The notes: a model not told the origin generated them from the sequence alone. 64,000 nt of DNA from CAXTEJ01 sp964243295 (GCA_964243295.1 CAXTEJ010000006.1:1-64000), one strand, 5' to 3'; counted from the first letter of the stretch, positions 50,008 to 60,561 are shown. Numbers and translations are program-made.

Positions 50008-50922
50008 TCACTCAGCTCGCCCAGCCGCCGCACTCCACCCGCTGGGCAGGTCGACCACCCCGTCGGCGACCAGCTCGGCGGGGCCGACGAGCTCGACGCG
50101 CGACCCCAGCACGCGCACCCAGACGGTGCCGCCGGGCACGTCGACGCGCCACTGGTCCTCGGACTCGCCGCCCGCGGCGAGCGCCCACGCGCGAGCGGCG
50201 AGCGCGGCAGCCGCGGCGCCCGTGCCGCACGAGCGGGTCTCCCCCACGCCGCGCTCGTGCACGCGCATCACCACGTGGCCGGGCGCGAGCGGCACCACCA
50301 GCTCGACGTTGGTGCCCTGCGGCGGCACCGGCCGGACGTCGGGCGCCCGGGTCAGGTCGGCGTGCGCGAGGTCGCCCTCGGCCGGGAGCAGCACGACGGT
50401 GTGCGGGTTGCCGAGGTCGAGCGAGAGCCCCGTCAGGGCGGCGGGCAGCCCGCGGACAGTGACGTCGGCGTCACCGCCGGCGGCGAGCGCGGCGTCCCCG
50501 CCGACGACGTGCCAGGCGCCGAGGTCGACGGCGATCAGGTCGCCCTCGAACCGCACGTCCTTGGGTCCCCCCCGGGTCGCGACCCGCAGCGGTGCGCCGT
50601 CGTCGGCCACCAGGCCCTCGCGGCGCAGGTAGGCGACGAAGACCCGGACGCCGTTGCCGCACATCTCGGCCGGTGCGCCGTCGGCGTTGCGGTAGTCCAT
50701 GAACCACTCCGCGACGTCGGCCTGGTCGGCGACCTCGGGCACGTCCTTGGTGCGGACCACGCGGATCACCCCGTCGCCACCGATGCCGGCGTGCCGGTCG
50801 GCGAGCCGGCGCACGTCGTCCGGGCGAAGGTCGAGGACGGCCTCGAGGTCGGGCACCAGGACGAAGTCGTTCTCGGTCCCGTGGCCCTTGGTGAAGGTCA
50901 GCTGCACGCGCCCATCATCCAC
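50008..50922 (-). CDS. dapF: Diaminopimelate epimerase
   Basis: 304 aa from GTG at 50922. Both catalytic cysteines are present: Cys88 in AEMCGNGVR and Cys232 in RSCGTGAAA. It converts LL-DAP to meso-DAP for lysine and peptidoglycan, matching the DNPR-type MurE here. It overlaps the miaA stop by 8 nt (GTGGATGA). The miaB-miaA-dapF order is standard in actinobacteria. Confidence 0.96.
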   Translation of the reverse strand: MDDGRVQLTFTKGHGTENDFVLVPDLEAVLDLRPDDVRRLADRHAGIGGDGVIRVVRTKDVPEVADQADVAEWFMDYRNADGAPAEMCGNGVRVFVAYLRREGLVADDGAPLRVATRGGPKDVRFEGDLIAVDLGAWHVVGGDAALAAGGDADVTVRGLPAALTGLSLDLGNPHTVVLLPAEGDLAHADLTRAPDVRPVPPQGTNVELVVPLAPGHVVMRVHERGVGETRSCGTGAAAAALAARAWALAAGGESEDQWRVDVPGGTVWVRVLGSRVELVGPAELVADGVVDLPSGWSAAAGRAE

Positions 50923-51832
50923 CGGCGACGGCCGCGAGCGCCCGGCCGGTGAGGTCCGGGGCGTCGTGGGTCAGCCACCGCACGCGGTCGTCGCGGCCGA
51001 ACCACGACTGCTGGCGACGGGCGAGCCGCCGGGTGAGCTGGGCGGTCTGCTGCTGGGCGTCCTGCTCGGTGACCTCACCGTCGAGCTGCGCCAGCGCCTG
51101 GGCGTAGCCGACGGCGCGCGAGGCGGTGCGACCCTTTCGCAGGCCGGCGGCGTCGAGGGCGGCCACCTCGGCCAGCAGCCCGTCGTCCCACATGCGGCGC
51201 ACACGCGCCCCGATGCGCTCGTCGAGGACCTCGCGAGGGGCCTGCAGCCCGATCTGCACGGTCGGGCGCAGGTAGCGCCCCGAGGGCAGCGTCGCCGAGA
51301 ACGGCCGACCGGTCAGCCGCACCACCTCCAGCGCCCGCACCACCCGCCGCACGTTGCCGACCAGGATGCTGGCCGCCGCGACCGGGTCGACGGCGGCCAG
51401 CTCGGCGTGCAGCGCCGGCGCGCCCACCTGCTCGGCGTGCTGCTCCAGCGACGCCCGCAGCGCGGGGTCGGTCGGCGGGATGTCCAGCTCGTCCACCGCC
51501 GCGCGCACGTACAGGCCCGACCCGCCGACGAGCACGGGCACGACGTCACGGGCGATCAGGTCGTCGAGCACCGCCGAGACCTCCCGCTGGTACGCCGCGA
51601 CGCTGGCCTCCTCGCGGACGTCCAGCACGTCGAGCAGGTGGTGCGGCACGCCCTGTCGCTGGGCGACGGGCAGCTTCGCGGTGCCGACGTCCATGCCGCG
51701 GTACAGCTGCGACGCGTCGGCGTTCACGACCTCCCCGCCGAGCTCGCGGGCGAGCGCGACGCCGAGGTCGGACTTGCCGGTGGCGGTGGGCCCGACCACC
51801 GCGACGACCGTGGGTGGGTGGCGGTCAGCCAC
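50915..51832 (-). CDS. miaA: tRNA dimethylallyltransferase
   Basis: 305 aa. P-loop VVGPTATGKSDLGVALA begins near residue 11, followed by VVNADASQLYRGMDVGTAKL. The insertion domain and LTGRPFS are as expected. It transfers dimethylallyl to A37 of tRNAs reading UNN codons and provides the substrate for MiaB. Start is GTG at 51832, overlapping the miaB stop by 8 nt (GTGGCTGA). Confidence 0.95.
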   Translation of the reverse strand: MADRHPPTVVAVVGPTATGKSDLGVALARELGGEVVNADASQLYRGMDVGTAKLPVAQRQGVPHHLLDVLDVREEASVAAYQREVSAVLDDLIARDVVPVLVGGSGLYVRAAVDELDIPPTDPALRASLEQHAEQVGAPALHAELAAVDPVAAASILVGNVRRVVRALEVVRLTGRPFSATLPSGRYLRPTVQIGLQAPREVLDERIGARVRRMWDDGLLAEVAALDAAGLRKGRTASRAVGYAQALAQLDGEVTEQDAQQQTAQLTRRLARRQQSWFGRDDRVRWLTHDAPDLTGRALAAVAGG

Positions 51833-53306
51833 AGGCGGGCGCCGGCGCGGCTGCCGGTCGCCCCACGGTCGGCAGGCCCAGCCCGACGCTGCGGCGCGCG
51901 GCGACGGGCTGGGCCTGCCGGGCGGCCCAGGCGTCGCCGGCGCGCGTGGGGCGCACGGCGAAGGGGCCGCCGGTCAGCGCGCCGTCGGCGACCAGGTGGT
52001 GCGGGGCGCCGTGGGTGACCTGCACCGTCACGACGTCGCCCGGGCGTGGCGCGGCCGAGCCCTCGGGGACGGACAGGTGGACCAGACGGCCGTCCGGTGC
52101 CCGGCCGGACAGCCGCCGCGTGGCGCCGTCCTTGCGGCCCTCGCCCTCGCTGACGAGCACGTCGAGCACCCGCCCCTCCTGCGCCCGGTTCTCCTCGAAG
52201 GAGATCTGCTCCTGCAGCGCCGCGAGCCGCAGGTAGCGCTCCTGCACCACCTGCTTGGGCAGCTGGTCGGGCAGGTCGGCGGCCGGCGTCCCGGGGCGCC
52301 TGGAGTACTGGAAGGTGAAGGCGCTGGCGAAGCGGGCGGTCGCGACGACGTCCAGGGTGGCCTGGAAGTCCTCCTCTGTCTCGCCGGGGAAGCCGACGAT
52401 GATGTCGCTCGTGATCGCGGCGCCGGGGATCTGCTGCCGCACCCGGTCGAGGATGCCGAGGTAGCGCTCGGAGCGGTAGGACCGGCGCATCGCGCGCAGC
52501 ACGCGGTCGGAGCCCGACTGCAGCGGCATGTGCAGGCTCGGCATGACGTTGGGCGTGTCGGCCATCGCGGCGATGACGTCGTCGGTGAACGCGGCCGGGT
52601 GGGGGCTGGTGAAGCGGACGCGCTCGAGGCTGGGCACGTCGCCGCAGGCGCGCAGCAGCTTGCCGAACGCGAGGCGGTCACCAAGCTCGATGCCGTAGGT
52701 GTTGACGTTCTGACCCAGCAGCGTCACCTCGATGACGCCGTCCGCGACGAGCGCCCGCACCTCGGCCAGCACGTCGCCGGGACGTCGGTCGCGCTCGGTG
52801 CCGCGCAGGCTGGGCACGATGCAGAACGTGCAGGTGTTGGTGCAGCCGACGCTGATCGACACCCAGCCGGCGTACGACGACTCCCGCCGGGTCGGCAGCG
52901 TCGAGGGGAAGACGTCGAGGGCCTCCAGAATCTCGACCTGCGCCGACTCGTTGTGGCGGGCGCGGTCGAGCAGCGCCGGCAGCGACCCGATGTTGTGGGT
53001 GCCGAAGACGACGTCGACCCAGGGAGCGCGTCGCACGACCTCGCCGCGGTCCTTCTGGGCGAGGCAGCCGCCGACCGCGATCTGCATGCCGGGGCGGCGC
53101 GCCTTGACCGCTGCCAGCTGGCCGAGGTTGCCGTAGAGCTTGTTGTCGGCGTTCTCGCGCACGGCGCAGGTGTTGAGCACCACCACGTCGGCCTCCGCGC
53201 CGGGCCGGGCGGCGACGTAGCCGGCCGCCTCCAGCATGCCGCTGAGCCGCTCGGAGTCGTGCACGTTCATCTGGCACCCGTGGGTGCGCACGTCGTAGGT
53301 CCGCAT
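51825..53306 (-). CDS. miaB: tRNA 2-methylthio-N6-isopentenyladenosine synthase
   Basis: 493-aa radical-SAM methylthiotransferase. The N-terminal cluster ligands are Cys11, Cys46 and Cys81 (HGCQMN, LNTCAV, GGCLA). The radical-SAM motif CTNTCTFC has Cys155, Cys159 and Cys162. The TRAM domain lies near 385-450. The C-terminal 40 residues are an Ala/Arg-rich extension. It adds the methylthio group to i6A37. Start is ATG at 53306. Confidence 0.96.
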   Translation of the reverse strand: MRTYDVRTHGCQMNVHDSERLSGMLEAAGYVAARPGAEADVVVLNTCAVRENADNKLYGNLGQLAAVKARRPGMQIAVGGCLAQKDRGEVVRRAPWVDVVFGTHNIGSLPALLDRARHNESAQVEILEALDVFPSTLPTRRESSYAGWVSISVGCTNTCTFCIVPSLRGTERDRRPGDVLAEVRALVADGVIEVTLLGQNVNTYGIELGDRLAFGKLLRACGDVPSLERVRFTSPHPAAFTDDVIAAMADTPNVMPSLHMPLQSGSDRVLRAMRRSYRSERYLGILDRVRQQIPGAAITSDIIVGFPGETEEDFQATLDVVATARFASAFTFQYSRRPGTPAADLPDQLPKQVVQERYLRLAALQEQISFEENRAQEGRVLDVLVSEGEGRKDGATRRLSGRAPDGRLVHLSVPEGSAAPRPGDVVTVQVTHGAPHHLVADGALTGGPFAVRPTRAGDAWAARQAQPVAARRSVGLGLPTVGRPAAAPAPACG

Positions 53307-53379
53307 GAGGGGTCCAGGGTACGGCGCCGCGCGCGGGCCGTCCCGTCGCCGGCGCAGCTGCCGACCACGGCGTCATCAC

Positions 53380-53393
53380 GGTGTGGTCACACC
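53380..53393. promoter_or_regulatory. Inverted repeat upstream of the glu operon
   Basis: GGTGTG-GT-CACACC is a perfect 6-bp-arm inverted repeat in the 145-bp divergent spacer between miaB and the transporter operon, 59-72 nt before the gluA start. It could be an operator. No regulator is assigned. Confidence 0.4.
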
Positions 53394-53451
53394 CGGGCGC
53401 CGCGGGTCCTGACCTGCCCTGTCGTCATGATCACCGGGGTACGGTCTGGGA

Positions 53452-54246
<795 letters not shown>

Positions 54247-54288
54247 AGCCCTCGTCACCGACGGCCCACCACCGAAAGGCCCCACACC

Positions 54289-55176
54289 GTGAGTCTGCGC
54301 CGCACCACCTTGACCGCCGGCGTCGCCGCCGCGCTGCTGCTGACCGCCTGCGGCAGCAGCAGCTCCGACAGCGACGCCGGTGACGCCCCCGTCGCCGCCA
54401 CCCCCACCTTCGCCGCCGGCACCACCATGGCCAAGCTCGCCGATGCCGGGAAGCTGCGCGTCGGCACGAAGTTCGACCAGCCCGGCTTCGGGCTCAAGGG
54501 CCTGTCGGGCCAGCCCGAGGGGTTCGACGTCGAGGTCGCCACGATCATCGCCGGCGCGCTCGGCATCGGCGAGGACGGCATCACCTACGTCGAGTCCCCC
54601 TCCAAGGTCCGCGAGGAGAACATCGAGCAGGACAAGGTCGACCTCGTCGCCGCGACCTACACGATCAACGACAAGCGCAAGGAGCGCATCTCCTTCGCCG
54701 GCCCCTACTACGTCGCCGGCCAGCAGCTGATGGTCGCCGCCGACAACACCACGATCACCAAGCCGGACGACCTCAAGGCCAACCCCAGCGCCAAGGTCTG
54801 CTCGGTCACCGGCTCGACGCCGGCGGAGAACATCGCCGAGTACCTCGCGAGCCCCAGCCAGCTGGTGCTCTTCGACGTCTACGACAAGTGCGCCAACGCG
54901 CTGCGCACCGGCCAGGTGCAGGTCGTCACGACCGACAACGTGATCCTGCTCGGCTTCGTGTCGGAGTCGGACGGCAAGTTCAAGCTCGTCGGCGAGCAGT
55001 TCACCGAGGAGCCCTACGGCATCGGCATCAAGAAGGGCGACACCGCCTTCTGCCAGTTCATCAACGACACCCTGAAGAAGAACGTCGAGGCCTACAACAC
55101 CGCGTGGTCGAGCACCGCGGGCAAGGTCGAGGGAGCCGAGGCAGCCACCCTGCCCGAGGCCGCGCCCTGCACGTGA
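54289..55176 (+). CDS. gluB: Glutamate-type substrate-binding lipoprotein
   Basis: 295 aa from GTG at 54289, preceded by AAAGG. The lipoprotein signal ends in the lipobox LLTACGSSS (Cys about residue 21). The bacterial extracellular solute-binding (SBP_bac_3) domain follows: KLRVGTKFDQPGFGLKG, FDVEVATIIAGALG, DLVAATYTINDKRKERISFAGPYY and a late CSVTGSTPAENI. It binds an acidic or polar amino acid, probably glutamate by resemblance. It would be processed by LspA. Confidence 0.92.
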   Translation: MSLRRTTLTAGVAAALLLTACGSSSSDSDAGDAPVAATPTFAAGTTMAKLADAGKLRVGTKFDQPGFGLKGLSGQPEGFDVEVATIIAGALGIGEDGITYVESPSKVREENIEQDKVDLVAATYTINDKRKERISFAGPYYVAGQQLMVAADNTTITKPDDLKANPSAKVCSVTGSTPAENIAEYLASPSQLVLFDVYDKCANALRTGQVQVVTTDNVILLGFVSESDGKFKLVGEQFTEEPYGIGIKKGDTAFCQFINDTLKKNVEAYNTAWSSTAGKVEGAEAATLPEAAPCT

Positions 55177-55243
55177 CCGCTGCGCTGACCGTGACCGGGC
55201 CGCGTCCGCGCCGGGCGGCGGCCCGGGTGGGCGGGACGCCGTC

Positions 55244-55894
55244 GTGAGCGCGGTCACCGAGAACCTCGACCTGTACTGGAACGGCTTCCTGCGCTCGCTG
55301 GGCATCTGCCTGTGGGCGCTGGCCGGCTCGCTGCTGCTCGGCACGCTGGTCGCCGTCCTGCGCGTGTGCCCGGTCGCGCCGCTGCGCGCGCTGGGGACGG
55401 CGTGGGTGACCGTCGTCCGCAACTGCCCGCTCACCGTCGTCCTGTTCTTCTTCGCGTTCGGCTTCCCCGAGATCGGCATCAACGCCGGCTACTACGGCTT
55501 CGGCGTCGCCGCGCTGATCGTCTACACCTCCGCGTTCGTCTGCGAGGCGCTGCGGTCGGGCATCAACGCGGTGCCTGCCGGGCAGGCCGAGGCGGCTCGC
55601 GCGATCGGCCTGCCCTTCACCCAGACGCTGCGGCAGGTCGTGCTGCCGCAGGCGTTCCGGACGTCGGTGCCGCCCGTGGGCAGCGTCCTGATCGCGATGT
55701 TCAAGAACTCCGCGGTCGTGGGCGCCTTCGGCGTCGGGCGCGACCTGTTCAGCGTCGGCGAGCGGCTCACCAGCGCTCAGGGCTACGCGGCGCTGCCGGC
55801 CCTGACCGGCGTTGCTGTCGGCTACCTGGTCATCACCCTGAGCGCGGGAGTCCTGCTCGGCGTCATCGAGCGCCGGGTGGCGATCGTGCGATGA
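55244..55894 (+). CDS. gluC: Amino-acid ABC transporter permease
   Basis: 216 aa from GTG at 55244. Five membrane helices. The permease (HisM-type) EAA loop reads VPAGQAEAARAIGLPFTQTLRQVVLPQAFR. It pairs with GluD to form the channel. It overlaps gluD as ATGA. Confidence 0.92.
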   Translation: MSAVTENLDLYWNGFLRSLGICLWALAGSLLLGTLVAVLRVCPVAPLRALGTAWVTVVRNCPLTVVLFFFAFGFPEIGINAGYYGFGVAALIVYTSAFVCEALRSGINAVPAGQAEAARAIGLPFTQTLRQVVLPQAFRTSVPPVGSVLIAMFKNSAVVGAFGVGRDLFSVGERLTSAQGYAALPALTGVAVGYLVITLSAGVLLGVIERRVAIVR

Positions 55895-56790
55895 GCCAGC
55901 AGACCGTCCTGTACGACGCGCCAGGCCCCCGGGCCCGGCGCCGCCACCTGGTCGCGGGGCTGGTCGCCCTCGCGGTCATCGTCGCCCTCGTCGCGGTGGT
56001 CGCGGCGCGGCTGAACGCGCAGGGCCAGTTCGCGGCCGACCTCTGGGCGCCGCTGGTCGACCCCTCGGACGAGAGCTTCCAGGACGTGTGGCGGCTGCTC
56101 GGGGAGGGGCTGGTGGCGACGCTCAAGGCGGCGGCGCTCGCCATCGCGTTCTCGCTGGTGCTCGGCTCGCTCATCGGCGCGGGCCGGCTGATGCTGGGCC
56201 GCCGGGCGCGCATCCCGCTCGTCGGCGTCATCGAGCTGCTGCGCGGCCTGCCGGTGGTCATCACGATCTACGTCGTCAGCCGGGTGCTGCCTGAGGCGGG
56301 CGCCGACCTGTCGACGCTGCCCGGCGGCGAGGGGCTGTGGTTCCTCGTCATCGGGCTGACCCTCTACAACAGCGTGATCATCGCCGAGATCCTGCGCGCC
56401 GGCGTGGCATCGCTGCCCCGCGGCCAGCGCGAGGCGGCGCTCGCCGTCGGGCTCATGCCGGGGGCGACGCTGCGACTGGTGCTGCTGCCCCAGGCGGTGC
56501 AGGTGATGCTGCCCGCCCTGATCAGCCAGCTCGTCGTGATCCTGAAGGACACCTCGCTCGCCGCCGTCCTGGGCCTCTACACCGAGCTGCTGCGCAACGG
56601 CAACCTCATCGCCCTCAACCTCGACAACCCCATCCAGGTGCTGACGGTGGTGGCGGTCATGTTCATCGCGCTCAACTACCTGCTCAGCGTGGTGGCGCGA
56701 GCGCTGGAGCGCCGCTCCTCCCGCTCGGGCACCACGACAGCCACCCCGACGGACGTCGGCCAGGTGAACGCCCCGGCCGGCACGCTGTGA
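55891..56790 (+). CDS. gluD: Amino-acid ABC transporter permease
   Basis: 299 aa from ATG at 55891. The EAA loop is LPRGQREAALAVGLMPGATLRLVLLPQAVQ. An N-terminal helix (residues about 20-42) and an extracytoplasmic stretch precede the core permease helices, as in GluD homologues. The C-terminal 25 residues are a Ser/Thr-rich tail. It ends the four-gene operon. Confidence 0.92.
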   Translation: MSQQTVLYDAPGPRARRRHLVAGLVALAVIVALVAVVAARLNAQGQFAADLWAPLVDPSDESFQDVWRLLGEGLVATLKAAALAIAFSLVLGSLIGAGRLMLGRRARIPLVGVIELLRGLPVVITIYVVSRVLPEAGADLSTLPGGEGLWFLVIGLTLYNSVIIAEILRAGVASLPRGQREAALAVGLMPGATLRLVLLPQAVQVMLPALISQLVVILKDTSLAAVLGLYTELLRNGNLIALNLDNPIQVLTVVAVMFIALNYLLSVVARALERRSSRSGTTTATPTDVGQVNAPAGTL

Positions 56791-56884
56791 CCCGGACGAC
56801 CTCACGGCACGTGACCGTCACGCCATCACGGCCACAGCTCGCGTCGGACGGTCGCCGCTTCTGCTGGGAGGGCCGGCCCTCAGG

Positions 56885-58609
56885 TCAGTGGTGAGCGTCC
56901 GACCGCGGGCGCCGCAGCGTGAACGTCTCGAACGCCTGCAGTGCACCACCCGGGCCCACCACGTCGTAGTACGTGACCTCGATCGTGGTCGTGCCGCCGC
57001 GGCGCGTGCCGGGGTCGACGGTGAACGCGGCGAATCCGTAGGAGTTCGCGGCGTCGCGCTTGGCCGACCACGCCGCGGGCTCGGTGACGTAGACCGGCGC
57101 TCGCTTGCCGGTGACCGGGTCGGGATCGCTGACCGCGGTGATGACACGGCACTGCGGCGGCTCGAAGAACAGCTGGTTCGACGGTGCCGACGTCCCCCCA
57201 CCGCCGAGGACCATGTGCACGGTGCCGCCCGTCGTGTCGACCACGTCGGTGCGGGTGGACGTCGGCACCGGCGTCAGAGTGGCGTTGGGCTGCTGGCCAC
57301 GGATCGGGTGAGACCGCTCGTAGTGGTGCTCGTGCCCGCACACGACGAGGTCGACGCCGTAGCGGTCGAACAGCGGCACCCACTCCTGCCGGATGCCGAG
57401 GTCGGCACCGTTGAACTTGTCCGCGGTGCTGATGACCACCTGGTGCATGCACACGACGACCCAGTCGACGCCGGTGTCGTCGCGGGCGGAGGCCAGCTCG
57501 CTCTCCAGCCAGTCGCGCTGCGCGCCGCCGGAGTAGCCGCGGACGTAGCTGTCGCCGCCGTCCTGATAGCAGACGTCGTCGTTGTTGAGGCTGATGACCC
57601 GCACCGAGCCCACCGTGAAGGCGTACCAGAGGCCGCGGGTGCGGTCGTCCTGGCCAGAGGCTTCGGGCACCGAGAAGTACGTCTGGTAGGCCGCGAACCC
57701 GATCGGCCCGTTGCCCAGCTCGTTCTCGTGGTTGCCGGCCGAGGGCATCCACGGGCGGTTGCGGGCGCTGCGGGAGTTGTTCTCCCAGAAGTCCCACCAG
57801 GTGCGGACGCGGTCCTGGCTGAGGTTGGCGTAGCAGAGGTCGCCGTTGAACAGGTGGAACAGCGGCTGCACCCGCTCGACCCCCGCGGTGGTGTCGCCGG
57901 CGGCGGGCGAGCCGAGATTGTCGTTGACGTACGGCGGGTTGGCGATGGTCACGCCTGCGGGCGGCACGTACTTCCTGCCCGTGGTGGGCGTGCCCTGGTC
58001 GCCGAAGCTGGTGAACGTGAAGGCAGCCCGGCCCCGCGGCCCGGTGCGGAAGGTCGCGAGCTCGGGCTCGGCGCCCTGGTGCCAGGCGCCGTAGACGTAC
58101 TCGGTCGCCGGACGCAGCCCCGCGAGGCTGGCGTGGTGGGCGTAGACCACGCGGTCGGACTTCGCGTCGGTGTACGTCGTGCTGTGCGCCGAGACGGTGC
58201 GCTCGTAGGAGCCGTCGGGGCGGCCGAGGAGCACCTGCGGTGCCCTCACCGGCTGCAGGGTGTGCCACGACACCACGACCTCGCGGGAGGCGTCGGCACC
58301 GAACTGCAGGTGCAGCCCGGACACCGGCGGGGTCAGCACCGGGTCGCCCGGGCGCCCGCCCGGCGTCCAGCCCGAGCCACCGCGTCCGCCACCGCCGCTG
58401 TGATCGCCACGGTCGCGTGCACCACCGTCAGCGGCGGCGGCGCTGCCCGCGCCGGTCACCGCGAGGGCACTACCGATGCCGGCTGCGGCGAGCAGCCGTC
58501 GTCGGGTCACCTGCGACAGCGGGGCTGTGCTGGTGCCCGCGTCAGTGGCGCCGGAGCCCGGCGCAGGAGTCGTCGTGTCAGTCGTGTCGCCCGTGGCGTC
58601 GTCGCTCAT
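56885..58609 (-). CDS. Tat-exported purple acid phosphatase-like metallophosphoesterase
   Basis: 574 aa. A twin-arginine signal is visible at about residues 35-62 (VTRRRLLAAAGIGSALAVTG). A fibronectin-like N-terminal domain covers about 90-180. The metallophosphoesterase domain has metal-ligand blocks SFGDQG, NGDLCYA, AGNHENE, CMHQV and GHEHHYER. The C-terminal purple-acid-phosphatase C region ends TFTLRRPRSD. It probably releases phosphate outside the cell. A low-complexity Gly/Ser stretch follows the signal. Confidence 0.92.
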   Translation of the reverse strand: MSDDATGDTTDTTTPAPGSGATDAGTSTAPLSQVTRRRLLAAAGIGSALAVTGAGSAAAADGGARDRGDHSGGGGRGGSGWTPGGRPGDPVLTPPVSGLHLQFGADASREVVVSWHTLQPVRAPQVLLGRPDGSYERTVSAHSTTYTDAKSDRVVYAHHASLAGLRPATEYVYGAWHQGAEPELATFRTGPRGRAAFTFTSFGDQGTPTTGRKYVPPAGVTIANPPYVNDNLGSPAAGDTTAGVERVQPLFHLFNGDLCYANLSQDRVRTWWDFWENNSRSARNRPWMPSAGNHENELGNGPIGFAAYQTYFSVPEASGQDDRTRGLWYAFTVGSVRVISLNNDDVCYQDGGDSYVRGYSGGAQRDWLESELASARDDTGVDWVVVCMHQVVISTADKFNGADLGIRQEWVPLFDRYGVDLVVCGHEHHYERSHPIRGQQPNATLTPVPTSTRTDVVDTTGGTVHMVLGGGGTSAPSNQLFFEPPQCRVITAVSDPDPVTGKRAPVYVTEPAAWSAKRDAANSYGFAAFTVDPGTRRGGTTTIEVTYYDVVGPGGALQAFETFTLRRPRSDAHH

Positions 58610-58770
58610 GCCCGGGACGCTGCTCCGCGAGCATGGCCGCCGCCACGCACCCGCGTGTCAGGTGCGTGTACGCCGTGCGACATCTGCCGCCGAGAGGTCG
58701 GACTCCGGAGCTGCCCTCCTGACGCTGAAAGACCGGACAGCGTGTCTGCTCACGGTGCTGAGCTGTCCGG

Positions 58771-59370
58771 TCACCAGTCGTCGTCACCGGCGCTGCTCGC
58801 GCCATCGTCGGCGGCGGCGTCCAGCGCCGCGCGAACGACCGCGACGGCGAGCCCGCCGCCGTACCCCTTGCGCGCGAGCATGCCCGCGAGCCGGGTGACC
58901 TGCTTGTCGCGGGGCAGGCCGCGGACCGCCCCCAACCGCCCAGCGACGAGCCGCTGGGCGGCCGCCAGCTCGGCGTCGGTGTCGACCGCCGCCAGCGCCT
59001 GCTCAGCGAGCTCGTCGTCGACGCCCTTGCCGCGCAGCTCGTGGGCCAGTGCGCGTCGCGAGAGCCCGCGGGTGCTGTGGCGCGAGCGCACCCAGCTGCG
59101 GGCGAACTCCGCGTCGTCGACCAGCCCGACCTGCTCGAAGCGGTCGAGCACCCGCTGGGCGACGTCCGGCGGGCAGTCGCGCTGCGCCAGCTTGTCGGCG
59201 AGCTGGGCGCGGCTGCGCGGCGCCATCGTGAGCTGGCGCAGCACGATGCCACGCGCGACGGACTCGGGGTCGGCCTCGGGTGACTGGTCGGCCGGGCTAC
59301 CCGGGGTGGGGCCCTCGGGGCCCGGCCGCCGGGTGCGCCGGCCGCCGCTGCGCGCGGCGGACGCGCTCAG
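58771..59370 (-). CDS. recX: Recombination regulator RecX
   Basis: 199 aa if it starts at CTG 59370. The conserved RecX domain begins DPESVARGIVLRQL (about residue 34) and continues RAQLADKLAQRD, VLDRFEQVGLVDDAEFARSW. That region starts upstream of the only ATG/GTG-type start (GTG 59244), which would cut the first helix. CTG at 59370 overlaps the recA stop as CTGA and has GAGG 7 nt upstream. RecX inhibits or modulates RecA. The gene is sure; the start is inference. Confidence 0.88.
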   Translation of the reverse strand: MSASAARSGGRRTRRPGPEGPTPGSPADQSPEADPESVARGIVLRQLTMAPRSRAQLADKLAQRDCPPDVAQRVLDRFEQVGLVDDAEFARSWVRSRHSTRGLSRRALAHELRGKGVDDELAEQALAAVDTDAELAAAQRLVAGRLGAVRGLPRDKQVTRLAGMLARKGYGGGLAVAVVRAALDAAADDGASSAGDDDW

Positions 59371-60422
59371 AAGCTGACCTCGGCCTCGGCCAGCACCGGC
59401 GCGGCATCGACCGGGGCGTCGACGCGGGGACCGATGCCGAGCTTCTCCTTGATCTTCTTCTCGAGCTCGTCGCTCAGGTCGGGGTTGTCGCGCAGGAACG
59501 CGCGCGCGTTCTCCTTGCCCTGCCCGAGCTGGTCGCCCTCGTAGGTGTACCAGGCGCCGGACTTGCGCACGAAGCCCTGATCGACACCCATGTCGATCAG
59601 GCCGCCCTCACGAGAGATGCCGTGGCCGTAGAGGATGTCGAACTCGGCCTGCTTGAACGGCGGGGCCATCTTGTTCTTGACGACCTTGCACCGGGTGCGG
59701 TTGCCGACCGGCTCGGTGCCGTCCTTGAGGGTCTCGATGCGCCGCACGTCGAGGCGCACCGAGGCGTAGAACTTCAGCGCCTTGCCGCCGGTGGTGGTCT
59801 CGGGCGAGCCGAACATCACCCCGATCTTCTCGCGCAGCTGGTTGATGAAGATCGCGGTGGTGTTGGAGTTGCTCAGCGCACCGGTGATCTTGCGCAGCGC
59901 CTGCGACATCAACCGGGCCTGCAGACCGACGTGGCTGTCGCCCATCTCCCCCTCGATCTCGGCGCGCGGCACGAGCGCGGCCACCGAGTCGATGACGATG
60001 ATGTCGAGCGCACCCGAGCGGATCAGCATGTCGGCGATCTCGAGCGCCTGCTCACCGGTGTCGGGCTGGGAGACCAGCAGGGCGTCGGTGTCGACCCCGA
60101 GCTTCTTGGCGTACTCGGGGTCGAGGGCGTGCTCGGCGTCGATGAACGCGGCGATGCCACCGGCGCGCTGGGCGTTCGCCACCGCGTGCAGGGCGACGGT
60201 CGTCTTGCCTGAGGACTCCGGGCCGTAGATCTCCACCACGCGGCCGCGGGGCAGGCCGCCGATGCCGAGCGCGATGTCGAGGGCGACCGATCCGGTCGGG
60301 ATGACCTCGAGCGGGGCGCGCACCTCGTCGCCGAGACGCATCACCGAGCCCTTGCCGAACTGCTTGTCGATGTTGGAGAGCGCTGCGTCGAGCGCCTTGT
60401 CGCGGTCTGCGGGAGCGGGCAC
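59367..60422 (-). CDS. recA: Recombinase RecA
   Basis: 351 aa from GTG at 60422 (VPAPADRDKALDAALSNIDK), chosen because AGG lies 8 nt upstream; ATG at 60428 and GTG at 60431 are alternatives. The ATP loop is GPESSGKTT near residue 68. The L1/L2 DNA-binding loops and QLREKIGVMFGSPETT are conserved. It drives homologous recombination and LexA self-cleavage. A LexA box lies in its promoter, and recX follows in the same operon. Confidence 0.97.
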   Translation of the reverse strand: MPAPADRDKALDAALSNIDKQFGKGSVMRLGDEVRAPLEVIPTGSVALDIALGIGGLPRGRVVEIYGPESSGKTTVALHAVANAQRAGGIAAFIDAEHALDPEYAKKLGVDTDALLVSQPDTGEQALEIADMLIRSGALDIIVIDSVAALVPRAEIEGEMGDSHVGLQARLMSQALRKITGALSNSNTTAIFINQLREKIGVMFGSPETTTGGKALKFYASVRLDVRRIETLKDGTEPVGNRTRCKVVKNKMAPPFKQAEFDILYGHGISREGGLIDMGVDQGFVRKSGAWYTYEGDQLGQGKENARAFLRDNPDLSDELEKKIKEKLGIGPRVDAPVDAAPVLAEAEVSF

Positions 60423-60561
60423 TGTCATCACCTGTCGTCTGCGGTCGGCTGGCCGACCGGTGTCTGCTGTCGTCGGGAGCGACGTTAGGTGGCGCCACCG
60501 ACAGTGGCCGCCGACGTCCCCGCCCTGTGGACGGTGGGACGTCGGGTGACCGCTGTGGACG

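Noticed and set aside
56868..56881. GAGGGCCGGCCCTC palindrome as terminator of the glu operon
   Set aside because: Only a 5-bp stem with a 4-nt loop and no T-run; too weak to call.
57160..57185. LexA-like GAAC...GTTCGA in the phosphatase gene
   Set aside because: The spacing is 5 nt rather than 4 and it lies within coding sequence.
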